A stretch of 6,392 nt of DNA, taken from NCBI GenBank assembly GCA_903839965.1, contig CAIMEK010000362.1, forward strand, positions 1 to 6,392. The letters run 5' to 3'. The DNA comes from an uncultured Acetobacteraceae bacterium (GTDB taxonomy: Bacteria; Pseudomonadota; Alphaproteobacteria; Acetobacterales; Acetobacteraceae). Positions 1 to 5,464 of the stretch are shown piece by piece. Each line of letters opens with the position of its first letter. Position 1 is the first letter of the stretch. The notes under the pieces were generated by a model. It searched no databases. It saw only the letters and a list, made by a program, of their open reading frames with translations, and was not told the origin of the DNA. The position numbers and the translations under genes are program-made.

Positions 1-102
1 ACCCGATACAACGCTGAATGGCTGATTGAGAAGAACGGCCACGCCAGCCCCAACCTCGCCCGAGCCAACTGGAACCAGGCAATGCTCAACGCCGCCGCTT
101 AA
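1..102 (+). CDS. C-terminal end of an IS3-family-like transposase (5' part outside the window)
   Basis: This is the last 33 codons of a reading frame that enters from the left edge and stops at TAA 100-102. The visible peptide includes RYNAEWLIEKNGHASP followed by NLARANWNQAMLNAAA. The Y-N-x-x-W-L-I-E-x-x-G-x-x-S/T-P pattern is, from memory, typical of the extreme C-terminus of the rve integrase domain in IS3-family transposases, the enzyme that cuts and joins the element's ends. The catalytic DDE residues would lie upstream, outside the window. A probable element end follows 36 bp after the stop, which fits this assignment. The family call rests on one short motif, so another rve-type transposase is possible. 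Whether the gene is intact upstream cannot be seen. Confidence 0.6.
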   Translation, partial: TRYNAEWLIEKNGHASPNLARANWNQAMLNAAA

Positions 103-113
103 GCTCAACCTTG

Positions 114-138
114 TGTCCAAAGAACCGGGCGCGGTACA
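114..138. repeat. Candidate right terminal inverted repeat of the IS3-like element
   Basis: A 25-bp segment begins 11 bp after the transposase stop codon and ends in ACA. Its position and 5'-TG...CA-3' form suit an IS3 terminal repeat. The partner repeat is not in the window, so the exact boundary is inferred from spacing and from the change in sequence character after 138. Confidence 0.4.
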
Positions 139-336
139 GACGATGCACGCATCGACCGGCCCGATGCCGCGGCGATGGTCGAGGACGAGGTGTTCCTCGA
201 CCGCCTCACCGACATCCCGCATCACGACAAGCTGGGCACGCGCGACCGGCCGTGAGACTACATCGTGCATTTCGATCCGCAACGCATTGGCGCCGCACTT
301 TGGCGCTCAAGCAGTGCAATATGGCGATCGTACTGA
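139..336 (+). pseudogene. Unrecognised coding-like remnant with an internal stop, next to the IS end
   Basis: Starting exactly where the IS appears to end, one frame reads DDARIDRPDAAAMVEDEVFL, then DRLTDIPHHDKLGTRDRP, then TGA at 253-255. The same frame continues with DYIVHFDPQRIGAALW until TGA at 334-336. The acidic/hydrophobic composition looks like a former protein and not random frame. It has no start codon with a ribosome binding site and no family that I recognise. One reading is the 3' end of a gene cut by the IS and then decayed (a CGA or TGG to TGA change would make the internal stop). Chance open sequence is the alternative. Confidence 0.25.
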
Positions 337-376
337 CTGATCCCTCCGATCCGATCGGAAGTTTAGAATCTGAGCG

Positions 377-391
377 GGAATTATCAATTCC
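377..391. repeat. 15-bp palindrome GGAATT-ATC-AATTCC
   Basis: Two perfect 6-bp half-sites are separated by 3 bp. The size suits a small dimeric regulator's operator, but it lies about 445 bp upstream of the recognised promoter and near no other gene start, so a regulatory role is speculative. The TCCGATCGGA palindrome sits 17 bp to its left. Confidence 0.3.
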
Positions 392-578
392 ATCGTGCTG
401 CCCCCTTATGCGCCAGCCATGGCTGTGCGTGACATGGTGTTTACAACCCACAGCCAAACGCGACATTCTTATCCAACGACGCCCGGTCGCAGGCCTCGAC
501 TTTCCCGCGTAAAACAGCAAATTTTCCATGTTGGCCGCCTTGGTTCACATCGTTCTTTTTGCTCGGCGTACGTACCAT

Positions 579-619
579 CCGGCATTCTGCGTATCGGAAA
601 AATAGACAACGAATGCCGG
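579..619. repeat. 9-bp perfect inverted repeat with 23-nt loop
   Basis: CCGGCATTC (579-587) and GAATGCCGG (611-619) are exact reverse complements. They surround an A-rich spacer of 23 nt that contains GGAAAAATAGAC. No T tract follows on either strand, so it is not a standard intrinsic terminator. It could be a paired protein-binding site about two helical turns apart, the ends of a small remnant element, or chance. Confidence 0.35.
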
Positions 620-739
620 CGTTGGCCTGGCCAGGGCACAACCGAACGTGAGGATCCGCTTTATGCTGCCATGCTTACGCTCAATCATACCGAGTTCGAC
701 AGAATCCTGTCGGATAATCTTTCGTACGGACATTCCACC

Positions 740-754
740 GATCTCGTGGAGATC
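740..754. promoter_or_regulatory. Candidate operator GATCTC-GTG-GAGATC
   Basis: Perfect 6-bp half-sites with a 3-bp centre lie about 80 bp upstream of the -35 box of the TRAP promoter. An overlapping shorter repeat, TCCAC-N7-GTGGA, shares the same core. The location suits an activator or upstream-repressor site for the transporter operon. No cognate regulator gene is present in the window and I do not assign a regulator family. Confidence 0.35.
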
Positions 755-834
755 AAAGCGGCATGCGCCTGCCGCTGCGCCAGGCGAGGCGACTTCCGCC
801 ATACAAGGGGCGCCCTGGCAGGGCCGGCGCGGCA

Positions 835-863
835 TTGACAGGCTACAATCCAGCTGCGATAAT
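835..863 (+). promoter_or_regulatory. Sigma-70-type promoter of the TRAP operon
   Basis: The -35 box TTGACA (835-840) is a perfect consensus match. After exactly 17 bp comes GATAAT (858-863), one mismatch from TATAAT. Transcription should start near 870. This is the strongest promoter I see in the window. It points at the binding-protein gene with no other start between, leaving an untranslated leader of roughly 150 nt. Confidence 0.75.
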
Positions 864-869
864 TACATG

Positions 870-1019
870 AACCGTTACGGTATGAAATGGGCGTAAAATG
901 CAATTCGTCAGTCCGGGCCGATAAACTGAGCGAATGGGTAGCTTGGTATATCGTGCTGTGCCCGTCGTTACTATGGCCTGACGGATTGTCTGCAGACCAC
1001 AAAGGAAGGAAGAAAACCC
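870..1019 (+). promoter_or_regulatory. Long 5' leader of the TRAP operon
   Basis: The predicted leader is about 150 nt, longer than needed for translation alone. It contains two tiny in-leader frames: MKWA at 882-896 and an 8-codon frame from ATG 898. Neither has a convincing ribosome binding site. It also contains a short stem (CCGTC 962-966 with GACGG 980-984) and a perfect 10-bp palindrome GTCTGCAGAC (988-997) just before the ribosome binding site. I do not recognise a known riboswitch. Regulation by a repressor at 988-997 or by leader structure is possible but unproven. Confidence 0.35.
1002..1010 (+). promoter_or_regulatory. Ribosome binding site of the TRAP binding-protein gene
   Basis: The purine-rich AAGGAAGGA ends 9 nt before GTG 1020. 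It supports this GTG as the start: the encoded N-terminus then has a short n-region, the twin-arginine motif and a signal peptide of normal length. Confidence 0.75.
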
Positions 1020-2021
1020 GTGACCAGCACACTCAAGCTACCGCGCCGCACCTACGCCAAGGGTCTCGCTGCCAGCGCGGCGCTGATCGGTCTGGGGCGA
1101 AGTGCCAGGGCCGCCGATCCGATTACGTTGAAGTTCGCGACCGCCGATACAGTGAACGATCCATCCTACCAGGTGGGCCTGCGCTTCGGTGAGGAACTCA
1201 CCAAGCGTACTAATGGAAAATACAAAGTACAGATGTACGTCGCCGGCGCATTGGGCACCACCGCTAACCTGGTGAACTCGCTGCAGACCGGAATCGTCGA
1301 CTGCGCCGGTATCACGGCGGGCTTCCTCGGATCCTTTATCCCGAAGATACAGCCGCTTGACTTGCCTTTCATCTTCAAGGACCAGGCGACCGCCGAGCGG
1401 ATCATTGACGGTGAGGTGGGCGAGGAAATCAAGGCCCAGATGGCGGAGCGTAATATAATCGGCGTGGGCTGGGGCTGGTTCGGCTGGCGCGAGATGCAAA
1501 CCCGGGTGAAGCAGATCCTTCATCCCGACGACTTCCGCGGGATAAAGATGCGCGTACAGCCCAGTCCGGTCTTCATCTCCATGTTCAAGGCGCTCGGCGC
1601 CATTCCAGTGCCGATCGATAGCACGGAAATCTATCTGTCCTTGTCGCAGAAAACCGTGGACGGCGTGGACTTCCCGATCCCAACCGTGGTGACCTTCAAG
1701 GCCTTCGAGGTCTGCAAATACCTCGCGCTCACCAACCATGTCTACAACGCGGCCGCATTGATGGTCAGCAAGGCGCTATGGAGCCGGCTCGATTCCGACG
1801 AGAAGAAGGCATTCACGGATGCTGGCGCCATCTGCACCACGATGTGGCGTGACCTCGCGGGCAAAGCCATCATCTCCAGCAGTCAATTTCTCAAAGAACA
1901 TGGAATGATAATCAACGACGTCAACACTGCCGAGTTCCAAGCAAAAATGGAGCCGTGCTACAAAGAATTCCGGCCAAGTTATCCCGAGTTGTTCGACAAG
2001 ATTCTGAAGCTGCAGGCATAG
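1020..2021 (+). CDS. dctP: TRAP transporter periplasmic solute-binding protein, DctP family
   Basis: This is the extracytoplasmic receptor of a tripartite ATP-independent periplasmic (TRAP) transporter. It binds an organic acid in the periplasm and delivers it to the membrane permease encoded downstream. It has 333 residues, a normal family length. Residues 1-31 form a signal peptide with a Tat-like motif (PRRTYAKG, R9-R10, K14), a hydrophobic stretch 16-25 and likely cleavage at ARA/AD near residue 31. Mature-protein hallmarks are FGEELTKRTNGKYKVQMY (56-73), LQTGIVD (88-94), the RGIKMRVQPSP segment (173-183) whose R178 matches the family arginine that salt-bridges the substrate carboxylate, and TEIYLSLSQKTVDGVDFP (202-219). 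The start is GTG with a good ribosome binding site and a strong promoter upstream. The ligand is not predictable from sequence alone; C4-dicarboxylates, keto acids, sugar acids and aromatic acids are all known for the family. Confidence 0.93.
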   Translation: MTSTLKLPRRTYAKGLAASAALIGLGRSARAADPITLKFATADTVNDPSYQVGLRFGEELTKRTNGKYKVQMYVAGALGTTANLVNSLQTGIVDCAGITAGFLGSFIPKIQPLDLPFIFKDQATAERIIDGEVGEEIKAQMAERNIIGVGWGWFGWREMQTRVKQILHPDDFRGIKMRVQPSPVFISMFKALGAIPVPIDSTEIYLSLSQKTVDGVDFPIPTVVTFKAFEVCKYLALTNHVYNAAALMVSKALWSRLDSDEKKAFTDAGAICTTMWRDLAGKAIISSSQFLKEHGMIINDVNTAEFQAKMEPCYKEFRPSYPELFDKILKLQA

Positions 2022-2031
2022 TCCGTGCCCG

Positions 2032-2072
2032 TGCGGGCAGCGCCTTGCCGAATTCGGCCGGCGCTGCCCGCA
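2032..2072 (+). terminator. Strong intercistronic hairpin, no U tract (mRNA stabiliser or attenuator)
   Basis: TGCGGGCAGCGCC (2032-2044) pairs perfectly with GGCGCTGCCCGCA (2060-2072). The 15-nt loop contains its own palindrome GCCGAATTCGGC (2047-2058), which extends the stem. It starts 10 nt after the dctP stop codon. The sequence after it (TATCCGCT) lacks a T run, so full intrinsic termination is unlikely. Such hairpins after a binding-protein gene often protect the upstream message from 3' exonucleases, so that receptor outnumbers permease. That role is inferred here. A competing repeat TGCCCG (2026-2031) facing CGGGCA (2034-2039) overlaps its left arm. Confidence 0.7.
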
Positions 2073-2181
2073 TATCCGCTACTGGGGTTAAAGGCCCCTG
2101 CGTAGCCCTGCTGACGTAACGAGCTTCTCATCAAGGTCCTGGTCCGCCGGCGGCAGGTGGCAATTAGTACTGATGCCGCAT

Positions 2182-2188
2182 GGGAGAG
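2182..2188 (+). promoter_or_regulatory. Ribosome binding site of the EthD-like gene
   Basis: GGGAGAG ends 9 nt before ATG 2198, which supports that start. Confidence 0.6.
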
Positions 2189-2197
2189 TAAGCGCCA

Positions 2198-2848
2198 ATG
2201 GCGAAAACAGAGCAGCCGCTTGGTCTGTTGATGGCAACCATGGAGCCACCGGCAGGGATGGAGGAAGAGTTCCAGGACTGGTACGATAACGAGCATTTCC
2301 CGGAACGCGCTGGCGCCGAAGGGTTCCTGACGGCGCGGCGTTTCACTTGCGTTGATGGGTTTCCGCGTTTCCTCGCGCTGTATGACCTGGAGGACGCCGG
2401 GGTACTCCAGCGAGCTTCCTATCGCGCGATCGCGGGCGCCAGATATTCCGCGTGGACGCAACGGATCATGCCCCGCATGTGGGGCGCCTATCGTGCCGAC
2501 GGACCCCAACGCTATCCGGGAGGGGCGCTGCTCGGCGCCAAGGGTCACGCCGCGCGGCTGGTGCTGTGGCGGTTTGCCGCGGCTCCGGAGACGGCCGAGA
2601 TGACCATCATCGAAGGGTTGCGCGCGAACTACGAAAACAAGCCGCAAACGGCGCAGGTACGGCTGTTCAAGACCCAGCAGCAACATGGCATCGACTTCAT
2701 CGGCTTGGTCGAATTGCATGTGCCCTATGACCCGCCGCCCGATGCCGTCGCCGCATTCAAGGATGCCGGCCGGTACATCGATCTCGTCAACACGTATGTC
2801 ACCTATCAACGTCGGGCGCCCGGAGCCTTTCCGTTGGAGCGCTCATAG
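2198..2848 (+). CDS. Two-domain dimeric alpha/beta-barrel protein, EthD/DUF4286-like
   Basis: This is a soluble, probably cytoplasmic protein of 216 residues with no signal peptide or membrane segment. It seems to be two ferredoxin-like halves. Residues ~8-95 run from LGLLMATMEPP through the helix motif DWYDNEHFPERAGAEGF (27-43), then TARRF and FLALYDLED. Residues ~118-205 contain ARLVLWRF, a helix, TAQVRLFK and DFIGLVELHVPYDPP, ending in YVTYQ. The W-Y-D-x-E-H pattern followed by GF-x-x-A-R-R-F is what I associate with EthD/DUF4286-type dimeric alpha/beta-barrel proteins. That superfamily includes small monooxygenases, mutarotase-like enzymes and many proteins of unknown role. Placement between the TRAP receptor and the permease (33 bp from the latter) suggests that it acts on the imported acid or a catabolite. 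No catalytic residue can be named with certainty; H33 is a candidate. The gene is confident, the function is not. Confidence 0.8.
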   Translation: MAKTEQPLGLLMATMEPPAGMEEEFQDWYDNEHFPERAGAEGFLTARRFTCVDGFPRFLALYDLEDAGVLQRASYRAIAGARYSAWTQRIMPRMWGAYRADGPQRYPGGALLGAKGHAARLVLWRFAAAPETAEMTIIEGLRANYENKPQTAQVRLFKTQQQHGIDFIGLVELHVPYDPPPDAVAAFKDAGRYIDLVNTYVTYQRRAPGAFPLERS

Positions 2849-2852
2849 CAAC

Positions 2853-2885
2853 ATGTCCGAAACAACAGGCGAGCTGATGTCGTGA
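2853..2885 (+). CDS. Possible 10-codon leader ORF overlapping the permease start
   Basis: ATG 2853 opens a 10-residue frame, MSETTGELMS, whose TGA (2883-2885) overlaps the permease GTG (2882-2884) in a GTGA junction. Such overlaps often couple translation. The upstream purine signal (GGAG 2836-2839, 13 nt away) is weak, so the frame may not be translated. I list it as a possible coupling device, not as a protein with its own role. Confidence 0.2.
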   Translation: MSETTGELMS

Positions 2886-4774
2886 CAGATCCGACCGGCA
2901 CATTGTCCCCAGGCACCCTTGCCCACAGCGGCGTGCCGGTGCCGTTGGTGCTGAGGCTGCTCGACGGGCTGTTGGAGTTTGTCGTCGGCGCCTCGTTGCT
3001 GGCCGAACTTGCGGTAGTGATTTTGGACGTCACTTTCCGCACCCTGTTTGATAGGCCCTTGCTATGGGCTGGCGATGTGGCAACGCTGGCACTTACCATC
3101 ATTGCCTTCATCGGTGGTGCGGTGGCCTATCGGCACGACCATCACATCTGTGTGCGCACCATCGTCGATCTGTTTCCGCCTTTTCCTCGCCGCGCCGCCT
3201 ATGCCGCGGTTGAATGGCTGGTGCTGGAGGTCGCGGCGATCGCCGCCTGGCAGTCCACGGCGGTGCTTGAGTCGCGCTGGTACATGCTGACGCCGGTGCT
3301 GGAAATACGCGCGACCTGGCTGGCGCTGCCGCTTACCGTAGGCATGCTGCTGTTGATGCTGTTTGCCTTGATCCGCCTGGCCGGTCAGAGCCGGGCGGCC
3401 GTGATAAGCAGCTTTATCGGGGTTGCCACGTGCACATTGATCGTGCTGGCGCTGCATGTCATGCAAGGCGCCAATCCATGGCCAAAACTGGCGATCGGGA
3501 TGTCCGTCGTGGCGGTGCTGTCCACGGTGATGCTGGGGTTGCCGATTGCTTTCTCGCTGATTCTCGGCACCATTCTGTTTCTTTACTTCGGCACGTATGG
3601 CCTCATGGTGGCGCTGCCGCAGAACATAGCTGATGGTGTAGGGAGCTATGTGCTCCTGGCCTTGCCGTTCTTCATCCTGGCTGGGCTGGTGATGGAGGGC
3701 GGCGGCATTTCGCGGCGGCTGGTACTGTTCATCACGTCCCTGGTCGGTGGGCTGCGCGGCGGATTGTTGCACGTCACCGTGGTCAGCATGTATGTGGTAT
3801 CCGGCATTTCCGGCTCCAAATCCGCCGATGTGGCGGCGGTCGGCCTGGTGATGCGCGACATGCTCGACGACGAGGGCTACGATCGCGCCGAGGCGGCCGC
3901 GGTGCTGGCGGCGTCGGCCGCGATGGGTGAGTGCGTGCCGCCCAGCATCGCCATGCTGGTGTTGGGCTCGATCACCTCGCTGTCGATGGGCGCGTTGTTC
4001 GTCGCCGGATTGATGCCCGCAGCGGTGATCGCGGTGTGCCTGATGATATTGATCTACTTCCGGGCGGCGCGCTTCAACGTGAAAAAGCATGTCAGTGTTG
4101 GCTTCCGTGCGACGGCCCGGCTCGGGTTGCGTGCCCTGATTCCATTCTCCATGTTGATCATGCTGTTCGCCGGCATCCTCTCCGGCGTGGCCACACCCAC
4201 CGAAGTATCGGCATTCGCCGTCGGCTACGGATTGCTGATTTCCGTCGTGCTCTATCGCGAAATAAATTTTACCTCGTTCAGGCGCATCGTTGCCGACTCC
4301 ATCTGCACTGCCGGCATGGTGCTGTTCGCCCTGGCTGCGGCGCAGTCGTTCTCCTGGTCGCTCTCGGCGGCACAATTACCGCAGCTCCTGGTTGCGCTTG
4401 TCGGCGACCTGCACGGCAATACCGTCTTGTTTCTTGCCATCTCGGTCGTCGCGCTGATCCTGCTAGGGGCGCTGCTGGAGGGCCTGCCGGCACTGCTCAT
4501 CCTCGCTCCCCTGTTCCTGCCACTGGCGCAGACCATGGGAATAAGCCCCCTCCATTATGGAATCCTCTTGCTCATCGCCATGGGCATCGGCGCATTCTTG
4601 CCGCCGATTGCAGTTGGATTCTTCATCTCCTGCGTCATGGTGCGCGCACCGGTTTCGCGCGCGGCCCACCTCATGATCTCCTATGTTGCCGTGCTGCTTA
4701 TCGGCTTGATGATCGTGACCTTCGTGCCCTGGTTCACTCTGTCATTGCCGCAGGCTGTCGGTTTGCTGAAGTAG
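2882..4774 (+). CDS. dctM: TRAP transporter fused permease (DctQ-DctM)
   Basis: This is the integral inner-membrane part of the TRAP transporter. It takes substrate from the DctP receptor and moves it inward, driven by an ion gradient (usually Na+). It has 630 residues, the expected size for a small DctQ subunit fused to the large DctM subunit. Residues ~23-168 form the DctQ part with four membrane segments, including an LLDGLLEFVVG start, LLWAGDVATLALTIIAFIGG (60-79), AYRHDHHI and RRAAYAAVEW. Residues ~203-626 are DctM. Family motifs there are LGLPIAFSLILG (218-229), SGISGSKSADVAAVG (307-321), MGECVPPSIAMLVLGS (348-363), SGVATPTEVSAFAVGYG (434-450), LLEGLPALLILAPLFLPLAQ (531-550) and HYGILLLIAMGIGAFLPP (558-575). 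GTG start; AGGCGAG at 2867-2873 lies 8 nt upstream. It follows the EthD-like gene by 33 bp and is surely cotranscribed. Confidence 0.93.
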   Translation: MTDPTGTLSPGTLAHSGVPVPLVLRLLDGLLEFVVGASLLAELAVVILDVTFRTLFDRPLLWAGDVATLALTIIAFIGGAVAYRHDHHICVRTIVDLFPPFPRRAAYAAVEWLVLEVAAIAAWQSTAVLESRWYMLTPVLEIRATWLALPLTVGMLLLMLFALIRLAGQSRAAVISSFIGVATCTLIVLALHVMQGANPWPKLAIGMSVVAVLSTVMLGLPIAFSLILGTILFLYFGTYGLMVALPQNIADGVGSYVLLALPFFILAGLVMEGGGISRRLVLFITSLVGGLRGGLLHVTVVSMYVVSGISGSKSADVAAVGLVMRDMLDDEGYDRAEAAAVLAASAAMGECVPPSIAMLVLGSITSLSMGALFVAGLMPAAVIAVCLMILIYFRAARFNVKKHVSVGFRATARLGLRALIPFSMLIMLFAGILSGVATPTEVSAFAVGYGLLISVVLYREINFTSFRRIVADSICTAGMVLFALAAAQSFSWSLSAAQLPQLLVALVGDLHGNTVLFLAISVVALILLGALLEGLPALLILAPLFLPLAQTMGISPLHYGILLLIAMGIGAFLPPIAVGFFISCVMVRAPVSRAAHLMISYVAVLLIGLMIVTFVPWFTLSLPQAVGLLK

Positions 4775-4863
4775 AGATCAAACCGAAGTTTTGCGGCTAT
4801 CGGCCTTGGAGACGTTTTTTGCTGTTCAGCAATTATACCACGCTCCGGGGGAATGACTCGTTG
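4775..4863. other. Short spacer after the TRAP operon, no clear terminator
   Basis: A run of six T lies at 4815-4820, but only weak stems precede it (for example AAAC-CGAA-GTTT at 4780-4793). TTGCTG-TT-CAGCAA (4819-4832) is a perfect 6-bp inverted repeat, but it overlaps the T run and is not followed by T. I cannot support an intrinsic terminator with confidence. Read-through into the IS630 remnant is possible. Confidence 0.35.
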
Positions 4864-4871
4864 GTGTTTTT
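4864..4871. repeat. Candidate left terminal inverted repeat (IS630 remnant)
   Basis: GTGTTTTT, continuing CCTGACG, lies 50 bp before the transposase start. It is the reverse complement of the sequence at 5350-5357. The exact outer boundary is uncertain because the expected TA is absent on this side. Confidence 0.5.
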
Positions 4872-4921
4872 CCTGACGTGGAGCGGCTTTGATTCAAGCT
4901 GGCGAACGGTGGAGGTTCGCC

Positions 4922-5316
4922 ATGGCCATTCCGCTCCGTGGGGATTCTGCTGCGGCGGTGCTGCGGGCGGCGGCCCGTGGGACGAAGGTCGGTGCGCAGA
5001 CGCGCCGACTGCTGGCGTAGGCAGCGGCGGCACTGGTGGCACACGCTGCTCTGATCGTCGATCGAGCTCGCTGGCACATGTCCCATCGCCTGACGGTGCC
5101 GTCCAACATCACGCCGCTCCCGTTGCCGCCCAACTGCATCGAACTCGATCCGACGGAGAACGTCTGGCAATTCATGTGTGATAATTGGTTTTCGAATCGG
5201 GTGTTCCATTCCCGCGACGCATTGTCGACCATTGCTGCGAGGCCTGGAACAGGCTGACTGAACAGCCATGGCGCATCGCGTCCATCGGCCTGCGTAACTG
5301 GACCCATGGGTCCTGA
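4922..5316 (+). pseudogene. IS630-family transposase, internally deleted and frameshifted
   Basis: ATG 4922 starts MAIPLRGDSAAAVLRAAARG and continues to QTRRLLA, matching the N-terminal helix-turn-helix start of one IS630 transposase subgroup. TAG at 5018-5020 replaces the Leu expected in RRLLALAA. Six bases further the sequence jumps, in the same frame, to the C-terminal catalytic part: HAALIVDRARWHMSHR, NITPLPLPPNCIELDPTENV, then WQFMCDNWFSNRVF. The segment around LDPTENVWQF carries the last acidic residue of the DDE triad. A one-base deletion at 5220/5221 (GAC GC- ATT GTC GAC) shifts the frame; the true continuation is DHCCEAWNRLTEQPWRIAS, then IGLRNWTHGS, ending at TGA 5314-5316. Roughly 130 codons remain of an expected 340-360. 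The first two catalytic acids are lost, so the product is certainly inactive. Confidence 0.85.
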
Positions 5317-5349
5317 TCAACGGGCGCTGATATCAGTGCGCTTCGGGAC

Positions 5350-5357
5350 AAAAACAC
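5350..5357. repeat. Candidate right terminal inverted repeat (IS630 remnant)
   Basis: AAAAACAC, preceded by CTTCGGGAC, mirrors the left repeat at 4864-4871. It lies 33 bp after the transposase stop and is followed by TA. A nearby perfect palindrome CTGATATCAG (5326-5335) is not part of the match with the left end. Confidence 0.5.
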
Positions 5358-5464
5358 TATCGGGATGCCGCAACATGGGGGCAGCGGGGTGTGCCCGGCC
5401 TAAGCCACGTGCCGTGTCGAGGTCGAGCGAAGAAGTTCAAGGTAACGCGCTCGGTTGATGGCAA
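5358..5464. other. Convergent spacer between the IS630 remnant and the SWIM gene
   Basis: I see no gene, repeat or clear terminator here. The SWIM gene on the minus strand should end transcription in this stretch or inside the remnant, but no GC stem followed by T residues in that direction is visible. Confidence 0.35.

Larger units (their letters stand above)
1..138 (+). mobile_element. Right end of an IS3-family-like insertion sequence
   Basis: The segment holds the transposase C-terminus and a short 3' non-coding tail. The probable right terminal inverted repeat is 114-138. It starts TGTCCAAAG and ends GGTACA, so its reverse complement begins TGTACC, the 5'-TG...CA-3' end form usual for IS3 elements. 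Coding-like sequence of different character starts immediately after 138. The left end is outside the window, so neither the repeat match nor a target duplication can be confirmed. Confidence 0.5.
337..834. other. About 500 bp without a supportable gene
   Basis: Open frames on both strands here are short, lack ribosome binding sites and have unconvincing compositions (many Arg, Cys, Ser and His). I recognise no protein motif or RNA gene. What the stretch does hold is a set of perfect inverted repeats: TCCGATCGGA at 350-359, GGAATT-N3-AATTCC at 377-391, CCGGCATTC-N23-GAATGCCGG at 579-619 and GATCTC-N3-GAGATC at 740-754. It is probably the upstream regulatory region of the TRAP operon plus debris from IS activity. 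Confidence 0.5.
4864..5357 (+). mobile_element. Deletion derivative of an IS630-family element
   Basis: The roughly 494-bp segment keeps both ends of an IS630-type transposase gene and candidate terminal inverted repeats. GTGTTTTT at 4864-4871 is matched by AAAAACAC at 5350-5357. With a 2-nt gap the match extends inwards as CC(T/C)GA(C/A)G. The right repeat is followed by TA (5358-5359), the dinucleotide target of this family; at the left the flank is TG, so the TA may have mutated. An intact member would be about 1.1 kb, so more than half of the interior is gone. It could move only with help from an intact relative. Confidence 0.65.

Noticed and set aside
545..835. Minus-strand frame of 96 codons diverging from the TRAP promoter, considered as a divergent regulator
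   Set aside because: It has no helix-turn-helix pattern and no upstream ribosome binding site, and its composition is not convincing for a DNA-binding protein.
395..838. Plus-strand open frame of 147 codons in the gene-free stretch
   Set aside because: It has no ribosome binding site, Arg/Ser/His-rich composition and no motif, and it ends at the promoter -35 box.
1038..1739. Minus-strand open frame of 233 codons opposite dctP
   Set aside because: It is a shadow of a confidently identified DctP gene.
2144..2153. CCGCCGGCGG palindrome before the EthD-like gene
   Set aside because: Ten-base palindromes of only G and C are expected by chance in GC-rich DNA, and no promoter is associated.
1979..2809. 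Minus-strand open frame of 276 codons opposite the EthD-like gene
   Set aside because: It is antisense to a gene with a good ribosome binding site and recognisable fold motifs, and its own translation has no recognisable features.
3062..4375. Long minus-strand open frame of 437 codons opposite the permease gene
   Set aside because: It is antisense to a clear DctM domain, rich in His, Gln, Arg and Asp as expected from the complement of hydrophobic codons, and shows no motif or ribosome binding site.
4819..4832. TTGCTG-TT-CAGCAA considered as a terminator of the TRAP operon
   Set aside because: The loop is only 2 nt, the stem is short and AT-rich at its base, and the T run precedes it instead of following it.
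3931..5181. Plus-strand open frame of 416 codons overlapping the permease 3' half and the IS630 remnant
   Set aside because: It runs out of frame through DctM, is rich in Arg, Cys and His, and crosses the permease end and the IS boundary without any domain.
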